Source of the DNA: Cladopsammia gracilis
Taxonomy: Eukaryota; Cnidaria; Anthozoa; Scleractinia; Dendrophylliidae
Assembly (NCBI GenBank): GCA_022457155.1
Contig: JAJGOT010000477.1
Location: forward strand, 342,001-406,000
Length of the DNA stretch: 64,000 nt
Direction of reading: 5' to 3'
Under the pieces are notes generated by a model, which saw nothing but the letters and a program-made list of their open reading frames with translations, was not told the DNA's origin and searched no databases. Below are positions 40,631 through 54,600 of this stretch, one piece after another (position 1 is the first letter of the stretch; the number at the start of each line of letters is the position of its first letter). Position numbers and translations under genes: made by a program.

Positions 40631-43276
40631 GATGTTAACTATAGTGCCCGCAGTGCATGCCCCCATGATGCAATACGGTGCGACTCTCGACCATGTGCTC
40701 GATCTTTCTAATGGCTTCCATGTTACATTAAAGTTGTTGCGCTTATTCCTTGCCGTGTTCTTTGCTCTAAACCCAAGCCAATCGACATTATCTCAGTACC
40801 ATTTTCCAGTTATTAGCGATCAAACTTTGGCGATTTTGGAGATAAGCACGAGTGAGCTACGACAGCTTCCAAGATTCCAGGGAGACCATATGAGACTTGA
40901 GTATTCTGGGACTTCAAGCAACTCTCAGGTCGCTTAGACCTTTTGAGATCAAAGTGTATATCTTCTGAGGAGAAACATGATATTTGATTCATATTCTTGT
41001 TTAATCTACACACTGATCATGAAATTTGAACATTGCAAATTAAATATATAAGGCTTATAAGCTTAAGCTTAAGCTCAATTTATAAGCTTAAATATCTTTG
41101 TTATTGTTTTCTTTTCATGGAGTGGCTTCCTAATCTTTCCTTTTTTTCTTTTAGATTGAACAGGAAAATGTGGAGCCCTTCAGTCTGCTCTTTTTCCTGA
41201 AAATAGCAGCCAAACAAGACTAAATTACATTTTTTTGCTTGACCCAAAATATCGGGGCTTGAGGCAGTGAGGGCTTTGGTCTGCCACTATCATGTCTTGT
41301 AAAGTCCTGCTCTATAGCAGCAGAATGCTTAAAATCCAATGATCTTGAGACCCACAATTGGGTTGAGAACTGTGAATTATTGAGTAAATGCCCCCATTCA
41401 TATTGCCAGTTTGTTTATTTCTTAATTAATGAAAAAAAGGCGAGAAAAGAATAAAGGATTTTACCGCAGTGCAACGTTATCGGGAAAATTAGCTTAGTGA
41501 CAAACTTTTCCGTGGGCGTATTCCTTCATTTTCCGTAAAAGAATTAAGACCAAACTAAGCTTAGATTAGGCGTTCTTTTCTTTATATCCGTTTCTTTATT
41601 TAATTCAGAATGATGACAGTTAAATTTCGTGTTACGTGTTGCGGATGCTGCGATCCTGACCAAATGTCGGAATTGGCTCTTCTTCAATATACAATTCGAC
41701 CCGATTTGGAAGGGGGCATTTTATTTTATTGATTGTCCGAGTTCATATATGAGACTTACAAACATAGCTTTAAAACTTGACCTAGATTGCTCGGGTAGAA
41801 ATCCTGGGTTAAAGGACTCTGTGAAGTTTGTAGAAAATATTATGATGAATTATCATTTACTATTAGTAGACACTGATCTGGAGAATCCGTTATCCCATTA
41901 GCAAGATTTTTTCTTGGACACGAAAAGCCTAATCAGATCAAAGACGACTACATTATTGCTTAATAGTAATTTGTTGCAGAAAGACGTAGTTAAAGTCAAC
42001 ATTGATAGTGACGATCAATATAAACGAATTACTCTGCAATAACGTACTTTGAAATCGATAGTCTAGATGATCAGCAGCTGACCCGCGAGGGACACTCCTA
42101 TATAAAAATGACCGGGGTGCTCGGTACCCTAAGAGGTATACCATTTCTAAAGCAACACATGTCATATTCTGTCAAATTAGCTTTGGCTCGATACCCCAAA
42201 GAGTACTGCGATAATTCTAACGGTGGTCGTTTTAGATTTTAGCACCCTAAGCGGTACCAATCTACGAATTGTGACCCCTGAAATGTACCACGAGCACCTC
42301 CGTCATTTTTATTGTCTCCCCCCCCCCCCCCCCCTTCCCCGGGCGCGGATCCTCTGTTGTCAGCGATTACGTGAGAACTTTCCAAAGTGATTTGATGAAA
42401 TTTATTTCTGCGTTGACTTCGGAACTCAATGGGATTGGATGAAATAGAAATTACGGGAGGAAGTATTTCATTTAGCAACTACTAAAAGCTAAGAAAAGGT
42501 GAAAGAAACATCAAACCATTGAAAATAATCTAGTATGCGAGGAGAAAATAACAGAATCACCGACACAAGAAAATGTCGCAAACCTGGCACCGTCTATAAA
42601 GTGGAAGCATGACAGAGAATATGGTTGCATTGTAAGAGTTTCGATTATTCGTACATTTAAATAACAAATAAACAAATGGGAAAGCGTCATCTTATCCGCC
42701 ATTTTGTATTTGAAAACTAGTTTCTTGGCACCCTCGTGATATTGATGCATGTATGATTCAGTGCTCATACTGAAGGATATTCAATGCATAAAATCCATTA
42801 AGCTGAAACGTTTTGACTCAGCGACATGTCTCAGGCCTGGCGAGTTCCGACCTTTATCCTCGTAATTTCCAAAGATAATGACCCCGCTAGTATTCTCGAA
42901 AAAAACAAGTAAGATTTTTTTTTTAAATATATCAAAAAACTAGTTTGCACACCCATGTATAACACAACTTAATATTTATTTTTTTTTACTAACATAAGTG
43001 CCAACACTGACATTAGTTCTTACATGTATCGCTAACAGTCAGCCAGATTAAAAAAAAAAGTTTTTTTCATTACAGATTTATACTTCGCGTGATGATTTTA
43101 TATACCTGATACCTTAGGTTGTTAAAAAAAAAAAAAAAAAAACACCATTTTTATGAAAGGAAACTTTTGTTGTTATGGCCTTCATCAAGGATAAAGATAG
43201 CTTATATTCGCTATAAATACATATATAATAGGTTTGCCAAGAATAATTATACCTGATTTAACAGATAATTCATATA

Positions 43277-43557
43277 AACTCTTATACTTAGGCCATCGTA
43301 ACTTAAGAAAGAAAACACAAACAGCGGTGATAAACATGGTAAACCAACGCATTTTTTTATAATAAACTTGACGTTTCATATGCTAAGCGACATACATTTT
43401 CAAAAGTAACCTTTACAGTGATATAGACAGTTTTCAAATACTGTAACGGTTACTTTTGAAAATGTATGTCGCTTAGTATACGAAACGTCAAGTTTATTAT
43501 AAAAATGCGTTGGTTTACCATGTTTATCACCGCTGTTTATGTTTTATTTCTTAACAG
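43277..43557. mobile_element. Foldback element, copy B, centre deleted
   Basis: Same arms as 18997-19372, but the hammerhead-like centre is missing. The breakpoints fall in the direct repeat TTTCA(G/A)ATACT of copy A, consistent with a short-repeat deletion. Confidence 0.65.
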
Positions 43558-43592
43558 ATAATTGTCAGAGTTATTGTCGGTGATTGTATATT

Positions 43593-44003
43593 ATTATACA
43601 TTGGTGTCACTAGCTCGATTTTGATTGGCTATAAGCACGCAGCTAATTATTGCTTGCTGTTTCTGTTACGTCATACCTACAGACAATAGTTTTATGCATG
43701 CAGTAGTGACGTCATACCTGCAGACAATAGTTTTATGCATGCAGAAGTGACGTAAGTTGTTTACTTACAAGTTGACTGCTGTGCATTGACTGGATCACTT
43801 TTTTGTGCGCACTCTTGTCTTTACAAGTGCAGCTCAGGAATATGCATAATAAAACAATTATTGGATTCGGTTTTCGCATGATAGCGATAATTATCAAGGC
43901 CTCAGTTTGTGTTATCCGCCTCAGCCTTCGGCTTCGGCAGATAACACGAACTTTGGCCTTGATAATTATCGCTATCATGCTCAACCTCATTCAATAATTG
44001 TTA
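43593..44003. mobile_element. Foldback MITE, copy 2
   Basis: Nearly identical to 8326-8734. The empty site is visible in copy A at 19404-19420 (TGTATATTCTTGTC), suggesting an ATT or TA duplication. Confidence 0.8.
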
Positions 44004-44630
44004 ATTCTTGTCAAGCTTATCAACTAACTGTCATATCGTACGTATTTAAACACGAAATAACAGAAATCCAAATTCTTCCGCAACAGGCACAGTTGATTAA
44101 CCCAGGCCTTTAACTCCCATGAGTGCCAAACATCAAAATAAGAAAAAATTCAAATTTCATTTTGTAAAACGTTGAAAAAACAAATGATACCATGCAAAAG
44201 TACAGCTGAAGAGGTTTCATTTGAATGGTCACACCATAGGATTTCATCCACAGACTCAAAAGTTAGAACAAATGGTACCATGCAAAATACTGCAAAAGAG
44301 GTTTCATTTGAATCTTCACATCATAGGAATTCGCCAACAGCCTCAAACGTTTATAGAAGTACACTGCATGTCTCCATAATTGACTCTGCATGAGAGTGAA
44401 TTAGGGTTAAAAGACTCGAGGGTTTCTTCGTGATCCCCACACAACTGGCCATGGTGCACAACGGGGAAGAAGTTGGTATTTTGGGGAATAAGATCTACAC
44501 CACTTATGCGCAGCTAAAAAAGCAAAACGTATGAAGCTGTGGTTGTTTACAAAAATGTGAAAAAGATACAAACAAATGTCATACAGTGTGTAAAACGAAC
44601 TTTTTACTTGCATTTCGTGCGCTGGCTACC

Positions 44631-44834
44631 CTAGTATTTGTGTTCAAAATAACACTTCCTATCGTTATTGGAAGAGTTAGGTATTAGAGACAAAGTTCCA
44701 TCACAGCGACTAGATATAGTGAGGCACATCACTTTATTATCAATGGTGTGCTTATATATGTAGAAATTTGTACCATCGACATGGGTCTCCACAAACAGAG
44801 AGTCGGAGCCGTCAGTTTGGTTACAACGCTGATT
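44631..44834 (-). CDS. Gene B exon 4 (terminal)
   Basis: Acceptor TTCACAG, 67 codons plus TAG, starting NQRCN. Same length and phase as 20235-20438. Confidence 0.82.
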   Translation of the reverse strand, partial: NQRCNQTDGSDSLFVETHVDGTNFYIYKHTIDNKVMCLTISSRCDGTLSLIPNSSNNDRKCYFEHKY

Positions 44835-47704
44835 CTGTGAAAGCAATGGACGGAATGTTTGCATGAATAAAGCATATTATTTTTCATCACAATGCACATC
44901 AACGAATCAGTAAGGAATAATTGGTTTTAAATAAGGGCGTTGTTAGTAAAAAGAGAATAAAATGACCAATCATAAGTTAACATATTTTATGAACCAACAA
45001 AATAATGGCCCAGTTCCGTTACCATGTGTTAAATAATTCAAACAAATTATTGAAAGGTCAAAGTTGTTACTGCGGATGTTTAGGATAGGAAAGGATTGCA
45101 ACTTCACTAAAATATCACTCTGTCTGTTACAAATACGACAATACAAAATTGCTGTCGTTTCAGTTTTTTTTTTCTTACAGACTTTTCTTACAGACTTTCA
45201 AAGAGAATTTCGTGAACGAGTAATGGTGCTTATGAAGAATTTTACCAAAGTTTAGAGCAAAATACAACCAAATCCTACTTATTGACCCTTAATGAACAAA
45301 CCAATGTGAATGTTTAAAAACGAGAACAAAACATGATCATGCATGCTATAAGTTGCAATATGCAGTCCGTTTCCATCATGGCATCGTAGCCAGATGCACT
45401 TACATGTATGCACAGTTTCGGTGCTGCCAATAGTAACTACATTGCAATTTTGCCACTTTTAAATGTCACGGGGATTTTGCTCTTTTTGCGCAAAACTCGA
45501 CTGAATATTTGACTATTTAACTGACCTTTTCACTCCCAGAGTCAGTTGGAGACATGTAGCGTAGTTCTAACTTTTGAGTCTGTGGACGAAACCCTATGGT
45601 GTGACCATTCCAATGAAACCTCTTCAGTAGTACTTTTGCATAGCACCATTTGTTTTTCAATACTTTACAAAATGGAATTTGGATTTTTTCTTGAAACTTG
45701 ATGTTTGGCACTCTTGGGGGCCTAACCTCTTTTACGAAAATGCTGTTAGAACACCAAAACGAAAAGAAAATACCAAGTGATCATATCTAAGTCATTTTCT
45801 CAAGAAACAAAGAAGAACTTAAAAAAATGGCCATTTTTTCAATTTGCAGCCAAATATGCTTCATTGCACAGGTAGAGTAATTGTTAACACAACTGGAGAA
45901 CTCTGTCCATTCAAATATTTATGTTTTGGGGCTTTTAAAAATGATTCTAAAATAGTGTCAATGTTCCTATAAATTAACCGACTAAAGGCCATTTTGATGC
46001 GATTTTTGTCGCGCCCTCCAATGCAACTTTTGTCCTAAGTGTAAACTAGCAGCGATTTCTGTGCCGGGTACGATATTTGCTGCTGTTTGCTGGGAATTTC
46101 CCAAAATCGCCGCCAAGTTGAATTGCATCGGAATTCGAACATGTTCGAAACCTGCTGCTCCTGTCTCTGCGACTTCGCAAGAGAAATTACCGCAAATCGC
46201 ACAGAAATGGCCGCTAGTTTCGCATGTGATTTTAAGATGCAACGTGCGCGCGACAAAAATTGCATCGAAAAGGAGACAAAAATTGCAAAAATTGTGTAAA
46301 TGGGCCTCACCAATCGGTGACATACATGTAGCCTATGCGGACTGTGACTATTGAAACGAAAGCTATATCGAGTAGTAAAATGGTAAGTAAATGGAATCCT
46401 GAAGCATGACTATTTAAAAAGGAAAACTATCGAGCAATACGTTCGTGTGGTACGGTGTTTGTATTCTGTGCAAGGAGCTTATACATTTTGAAGGCCCATG
46501 TTCACCCAATCTGCTTTGCGCGCTTGTGTTTTTGTTTTGAAACGGTTCAATTGTTCAATGTAGCGTTATGATTGGCTGGTACGCCGATTTTTCGATTTTC
46601 CATCTGTGCGAAAATCAGCCCGGGCGCGCAAAGCAGATTGGGTGAACATGGGCCTTTAAGTATACTGATACAATTCTGAAGTGGCTGTTTTTATTCACCT
46701 CAAAGACTAGTTGAACTGGATTAGTCCTTTTGACCTTAAGGACATACTGGATATCTCCGTTCTGGGTGAACGCACTGCACAGTTTCCGTCCTCCTGTGAC
46801 CGTAATCAGCTGAAATCCTAAACAATAAATATTATAAAATAATAAATAAACAAATAAAAAATATTTTAATCAATAAAAATAACCAATAACAAATAGACAG
46901 TATACAGTAGACAGTTTATTTAACCTGGTCGATACACTAACTTATAGTATCAATGCTTCAGTTCTAGAGATTTGACCTGCAATGTCAGTCCAGGAACGCA
47001 CCAGCTAATTTGTAAGTACGCCAAAAAATTAAGATATTAAACAAGTAGGATGATAAGAAGAGGCTATGATAAAAATATCAGAACTATAAACTATCCTATT
47101 CTTACTAAATTTCGCGCGCACTTCATTTCACGATTTTGGCGTTTTGGAAAAAAAAAAGTCGCGAAAACTAATATTCGCGAAAGAAAGAAGAGATAATGGA
47201 ATTTAATGCCATATTGTATTTTTGGACTGTGACGTCATTTTACTTTATCAAGGGAAAGAGAACACGCAAAATATCTGAGCGTATAACACCATAGATTGCC
47301 GTATTACACGTTAGTGTCCCGGTTTAAAGACTGAAGCAGTACAGTAGAAGCTATTATAAGTAAAGGAATTTCAGTCGAATAATAAACCAATTATTCGACT
47401 GAGAGATAAAGATGTGCGGACACTTTTACTCATAAAATATTCGTGCGTATTATCTAGATCTCTTAAACCATCGAATAAGGTGTGTATAATAAAACAGATG
47501 AATACATAAATTGCAAAGGTTGTAAGTCACAGACTTGTTGGTAATTGTCCTGAATTAAAGCTGTCACTTATCCTTAAAATTCTTATATATATATAAAACA
47601 ATCACAAACTGGAAAATTTGACTTTGGCAAAGTCGAATTTTCCAGTTTGTGATTGTTTTATAAGTTTGTCTGGATTTAATATCACGACAAGGATATTTTT
47701 GATG

Positions 47705-47746
<42 letters not shown>

Positions 47747-50452
47747 TCCTGGTCTTGATTTCGTACATAGGAAAACTGTCATGTTCTGTTTCGTTTATGT
47801 TAAATTTACACTCTTTTAAGAAACTGAAGGACAACCATTGATGCCAAGTAGCGGGCCGCCCATGTTTGCGTGGACAGTCCGAAGGGGTTTTTTCCATCTC
47901 TGAGTGGGAAAATAGCCCTTGGCATCAATTGACTGGACTTCACTGAAGTCACAGCAAATGATTTTTGGTGTTCAAAAAACTCCATTTTTCGCCTGAATGC
48001 ATTTTACAAATACATTATAGCAAATTTACACTCTTTTAAGAAACTGAAGGACAACCATTGATGCCGAGTAGCGGGCCGCCCATGTTTGCGTGGGCAGTGC
48101 AAAGGCGGTTTTTTCCATCTCAGGGTGGGAAATAGTGCTAGGCATCAATCGACTGGACTTCACAGAGTTCACAGCAAATGATTTTTGCTGTTAAAAAAAA
48201 ACCGCCATTTTTCGCCTGAATGCATTTTGCAAATAGCGAATTTACGCTCTTTTAAGAAACTGAGGGACAACCATTGATGGCAAGTAGCGGGCCGCCCATG
48301 TTTGCGTGGGCAGTCCAAAGGCGGTTTTTCCATCTCTGAGTGGGAAAATAGCGCTTGGCATCAATCGAATGGACTTCACTGAGTTCACAGCAAACGATTT
48401 TTGGTGTTAAAAAAAAACCGCCATTTTTCACCTGAATGCATTTTGCAAATAGCAAATTTACGCTCTTTTAACAAACTGAGGGACAACCATTGATGGCAAG
48501 CAGCGGGCCGCCCATGTTTGCGTGGACAGTCCGAAGGCGGTTTTTCCATCTCTGAGTGGGAAAACAGCGCTTGGCATCAATCGACTGGACTTCACTCAGT
48601 ACACAGCAAATGATTTTTAGTGTTCATCAAAAATACATTTTTTGCCTGAATGCATTTTGCAAATACATTGTAGCAAATTTACGCTCTTTTAAGAAACTGA
48701 AGGACAACCATTGATGCCAAGTAGCGGGCCGCTCATCTTTGCGTGGGCAGTCCGAAGGCGGTTTTTCCATCTCTGAGTGGGAAAACAGCGCTTGGCATCA
48801 ATCGACCGGACTTTATCAGCGAAGGCATATATTTTAAGGAATAAAATATTTTACCTGATCCAATGCTATATGCAGTTATTGGAGTCAGTGGGAGTTTGCT
48901 GTTTACATTTTTTTTTAAAAGAAACTAAAGGACGTTTGATAATCTCAAGTGAGAAGTGGTCACCTATCTTGGTGCTACCAATATCGGTAGCGCTCCAGAT
49001 AGGGCCGGCCTCCTTACTTTCAAAACATAAATTGACAATCCATAAAATATACTGTGTAGACATCTAGTCCCAGTTGTTCAAAAGGTTGATGGCACTAAGC
49101 ACTATCCACCTTTTGAACAACTGGGACCTGGAAAACATTCATATTAAGTGCCACCCCGAGTCTACCACTGTAAATAAACAGTTTATATTTTTATTTTCCT
49201 TATTTGAGCTATGGCGAGAATAAAGAAAGTGAAAAGACGTTGGTGAAGGAAATTCGAGGAAATTATGGAAAAGAAAAATGATCCAACGCTGAGATCAAAG
49301 GTACGTTTAATTATAAAGGTTCTTACAAGTGTTCGTATATGGTGTCTTTAAAGTGCCTATCACCCCTAGAAAGTTACTTTCAGAATCAACTCTATGTACT
49401 AGTGAATAGTTGAATGGTAAAATATTTCTTGTTTTGAACGTCGTATTAGTGAGTTATAGAGATTTGAATTTACAAAATGCTAATTAAATGACTTCAACCT
49501 TGTAATCATTTATTATACAACTACTTGTTTACACCTCAAAGTAATATTTTTTTTACGAATCAGTTGACTATCCACAGTTTATTTATAGTATTTATCGAAT
49601 TAATTATCCTCGAGCTGTAAACTGCACATTGTAAATTGGCGTAGAAATAATGGTAAATTCCGGAGTTGACGTCATCTAATTAGCATTCTCTAACTCACAA
49701 ACGTGACGTTCAAAACAAATATTTTACCATTCAACTATTCAATGAACATAGAGTTGATTCTGAAAATAACTTTCTGGGGTGATAGGCACTTCAAAAGGAT
49801 CTAGCATTATACTGTACAATTGAATCTCCCTTGTTTTATGAACTGATTCACATAGCTGTGATGCCACAATCGAGTGAATTTTCTTTTAATTCATGACAAA
49901 GGTGATGTCTGATCACCGAAATTGAGGTATAATTTCTTAGAGAGTGCTCGGCCGTCTCCTGTCTTACCCTTATTAACTCTATTTACTAATTCGTTTTCAT
50001 TAGATGTACAAATTCTTCCGATGTTTAGCTGCAGTTGCTCCGGGAGAAGTACTAGGGATGAAGCAGTGAGGAGACAAAATGGAAAACTAGAACAACACCG
50101 CCGGATTGCTGCAAGGAGGCGCTTAGGAGTGAAAAGGGTAATACAAATGTCGTTGTTGTTTTCGCTGCATACACTGTAATGTACTCAGACCCGACTTGAG
50201 GTATATAAATGTGGAATGAAAATTTCATATGGAAGACAACTTCGATTGAACATCCTTCCTCACTAGTGAAAAGTATTTATATCACATCAAACACTAAACG
50301 TTCTTAGGGTATATTATCAACACATCTTCGAACCTACCTCAGAAATCTTCGTGGACATTTTACATACATACATACATACTTTATTGACTTTCCCAAGGGG
50401 CTTTTCAAAGACAATACATGATCCTATTTACAATTAAAAATGTTTTAAAATC

Positions 50453-50503
<51 letters not shown>

Positions 50504-50841
50504 GAATAAACAATATATAGACTGTTTTACTTGTTCTATGAGTGCTCTATGCATAGATATGCAGAGCAAAATAAAAATATAAGGACGGAAAGTTGTAACT
50601 CAAGTTTCACGCACTAAGCGATCATCAGACTAAAAAATTCCGCTCGAGCAAATGTCAGTTTAAGTTCTAAATTTTCAAATTCAAGGACGGTTGGAGCGGC
50701 GCTTCTTCTGATTGGTTGCCAAGAACTTGTTTTCGTGGCGACATTTTGTAACGAGTTCAGATTTCTTGTTTAGAAGGGAAACATCGCGGGCAGATCGCTT
50801 AGTGCGTGAAACTTGAGTTACAACTTTCCGTCCTTATATTT

Positions 50842-50896
<55 letters not shown>

Positions 50897-52699
50897 TTGA
50901 TTTGCAGAACTGCTGTCAGAGTGCTCAATAGGAAAACTAGAGCATAAATATTAGAAGACAGTCTGATCAACTGATTCGACTTGGCATTTTAAGCTTAAAT
51001 TAAATCAATGGAAAAACACTAAGGCTGTTTTGAGCTGGTTCAACAGCATAGAAAACAAGGAAACCTACTCGTTCATCGCTTTTGATGTGGTCGATTTTTA
51101 CCCATCCATTTCAATCGACCTGCTTAATGCTGCACTAGAATTTGCATCCAAGTACGATAACATCACCGCCGATGAAAAGCGCATCGTCCTACATGCAAAA
51201 AAATCTCTCCTGTACAACTCTGGCGAAGCATGGGGTAAAAAAGCATCGTCTAATCTCTTCGATGTCACCATGGGTAGCTATGACGGTGCCGAATCATGTG
51301 AGCTCGTTGGCGCATTTCTCCTACACAAAATCAAAGAGAAATATGGCAACAACTTCGGCTTATACAGAGATGACGGCCTCGGGATAACGAATGCATCACC
51401 TCGTCAAGTAGAGCTTATAAAGAAAGATCTATGCAACATCTTCAGCGAGCATGGCCTCAAAATTACAATCGAAGCCAACAAAAAAATCGTCAACTTCCTC
51501 GACGTCACTCTCAACCTTTTCAACGGAACATACATGCCTTATACCAAGCCCAACAACATCCCACTTTACATCCACAAGAAATCTAACCATCCACCGCAGA
51601 TCATTGAAAACATCCCAAAGTCAGTCAACAAAAGGCTATCCGAGATCTCTTATGACCAAGATTCTTTTGACAATGCAGTGCCACCCTATCAGAAAGCCCT
51701 TAACGACAGCGGATACAAGCACCGCCTTACTTTTTCACCGCCAACCGCTTCAGAACCGCCAAACTCCGATAGAAAGAATCGCCACAGAGGTATAATTTGG
51801 TACAACCCCCCATTCAGTAAGAATGTCGCCACCAACGTCGGACGGACTTTTCTTAAGATCCTCGACGAAGAATTCCCAAAGGACCACGTGTTACACAAGA
51901 TCTTGAACCGTAACACAGTGAAAATCAGTTACAGCTGCATGTCGAACCTAAAACAAAACATCGACGGCCATAATAAGTCAACCCTTCACAAAAAGATTGT
52001 GCCATCACAAAGATGCAACTGCAGAAAATAAGGTGACTGTGCTTTGGCTGGGAATTGCCTTATGGAATCCGTGGTCTACCAAGCAACAGTAGCAACGGAG
52101 GATAACAGGCCTGACCAGACCTACGTAGGCCTTACTGAGAACTCTTTTAAGACTAGATTTACTAACCACAAAGCTTCTTTTAAAAACCCGCCAAAGAGAC
52201 TCAACACTGAGTTAAGCAAACACATTTGGCAGTTGAAAGACGCCAAAACAAATTTTAAAATATCTTGGACGATTCTAAAGCAAGATGCTCCATACAACCC
52301 CGCTTCGAACCGCTGTAACTTGTGCCTATGGGAGAAGTATTTTATAATCTGCAGACCTGATCTGGCTTCGCTCAATAAGCGAAATGAACTGATAACTTCC
52401 TGTAGGCACGCAAACAAGTTCCTGCTAAAAAATTTCAAGCCTGTCACGTAATAGCAACTGTTGATTTCATAACTTATATCATCACGCATACTCGTTACTT
52501 TTTCAATTTCTATTGTCACGCAGATTTTAAATGTTCCATTCTTCCGAAAAAACCGTTGTAATTTTATACTTTCCTTTTCATCCGTGTAACGTTGTAATCT
52601 TTGTATTCGGCAATTTTATCTGATGAGTGCCGTACAAGTTGTGCGGTACGAAACTAGTTAGTAATAAAATGCCAAGTCGAATCAGTTGATCAGACTGTC

Positions 52700-52761
<62 letters not shown>

Positions 52762-54546
52762 AATAAAAGTATATATAACTTACAATTCTTTAAGTAATTT
52801 AGTACATAAACGATTTTAAAAACATTAACCGAGTTACACAGTTTAAAAGGGAATTGTCTAAGGAGTTCCATAAGTTCACAGTTCTATAGGAAAATGTTCT
52901 CTGACCGCTAACTGTTCTAAAAAAAGGAATTTGTAAAAGCTGTGAGTTTCTGGTGCTACGTCGGCTAACCTCTGCTCGCTTTATGAATTTTGATGTAAGG
53001 TATTCTGGGGCTTGACCAGTCATACATTTAAAAGCCATTGTAGCGTTCCGGTAATAAAGCTGGCTTGGAACTGAAAGCCAATTTAGCTCCTTGCGAATTG
53101 GTGTAACGTGGTCAAATTTACGCGCGCCGCTAGCCTGTTCCAGGCTCCGAGATAGTGGGGAACGCGCGAAGTAAAAAAAAGGAGGGAAAAATCGCGGGGG
53201 AACTGGGAGAGGGAGGTCGGCGGATCTGACATATTTTAACAAAAACTAAATTCATATCTTCGCGCCACCATGTACCTTATTCTTACTTATTGTCGCGGGA
53301 CCTAATTTGCCAGATTTTCAATATTGCAAAACAAAAACGTGCACGAAATTCTGGCCCTTTTAACACTATTTATCTGCCAAATCGCGAAATTTAAGTCTCG
53401 CAAACACATTGTTGTCTCTTCTGTTTTCGAAAATTTAAGCAAACAAACAACCAATCAGAATGTGACAATTCTTTTCGCGGCCTTGGACATTGTTAAGTCC
53501 CATGAGGGAAAGAAAGCCGGCGATTCAGTCTGTCCTCGTCCAATAGAGCGTTTTCACTCACGTGACCTTCAGTCCCGTGGGACTCAAATGACAAAGGCCA
53601 TGGCAGCCATGCTGGTGTTCCTGACAAAAGAAGTTAATTAAAATTCTTTTGTACGGGAACACCAATATGGCGGCTATGACGTCAAGTGAAAACGCTCTAT
53701 ATCTTACTGTATTTCGTCTCTTTTCGAGCTACACGTGTGACACTTTTGATCTTGGGTCAAGACGAAAAGGTTTTGATATTGTGCGCTTTGTTCTTGGCGG
53801 TAACAAGTCGTTGGCCTAAAAAAATAGCCTCTACGGATTACATCTATTAAACGGCAGCCGAATTGTTGGTGAATTTTGATCAGGCCAAAGACTTAGTAAA
53901 AATTTGTTTGGAAGGCAAGAGGCTTATGTTCCCCTGTCAAACGCGAGTCTACATCCGGGAACTCGAATAAAATTACTGTGAAGACAAATGTTTGTTTGCC
54001 AAGAGCGTGAGTTTTTTCGAGTTATTTGATGATATTTTGCTTGTGAGAAGCTTGGAAAGGCTATTGGTAGTTTCCCGGAAGTCTTTTACTGCTGCAAAAG
54101 AATTTTATTGTGTGATTTCCGGCTTCGTCAAGTTGGTGTTGACAAGTGATTGCTTATCAGCTACAGGTATGTCGATCAGGCTGCTTAGTATATTCAGTGC
54201 AAAGCATAAAACAGCTTCTTCTGTGTTTAGTTAGAGCAATAGTGCCTTAGATAACCCATTCTGGGTTCAAGGAATGCGAATTATAGATCTGTCTTCGGCG
54301 AACGTTTTGCTATGAACCGTATCGTTTGACATGCTAAAAGGTCATTATTCATGTGCTTTCCAAATGTTGTTAATTTCATTGCAAAGCATTGTCACTTTTG
54401 CCGAGAGCAACTTGTCGTGAGTTGCCAGCAATTAAGATGCCATTTCAAGCCCCAACTAGACACCTTTAAATGTGTTTCATTCACCTTAAGTGTCAAATTG
54501 TTAAAACGCACTTGCAATTTCTAGAGACATGTTTTAACAAATCCAG

Positions 54547-54600
<54 letters not shown>

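Larger units (their letters stand above)
41415..47572. repeat. Segmental duplication block 1, copy B
   Basis: Partner of 15615-23550. Carries exons 4 and 3 of gene B. Insertions not in copy A: 43593-44003, probably 45984-46306, and 46491-46656. Confidence 0.85.
50951..52705 (+). mobile_element. Penelope-like retroelement 2, 5'-truncated, with 41-bp inverted ends
   Basis: Starts TTAGAAGACAGTCTGATCAA and ends with the exact inverse (50951-50991 and 52665-52705). Contains an RT fragment, a GIY-YIG domain and a canonical hammerhead at 52609-52673. (TA)n tracts flank both sides. The N-terminal part of the RT is missing. Same family as the relic at 26313-26903. It lies in intron 2 of gene B, on the opposite strand. 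Confidence 0.85.
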
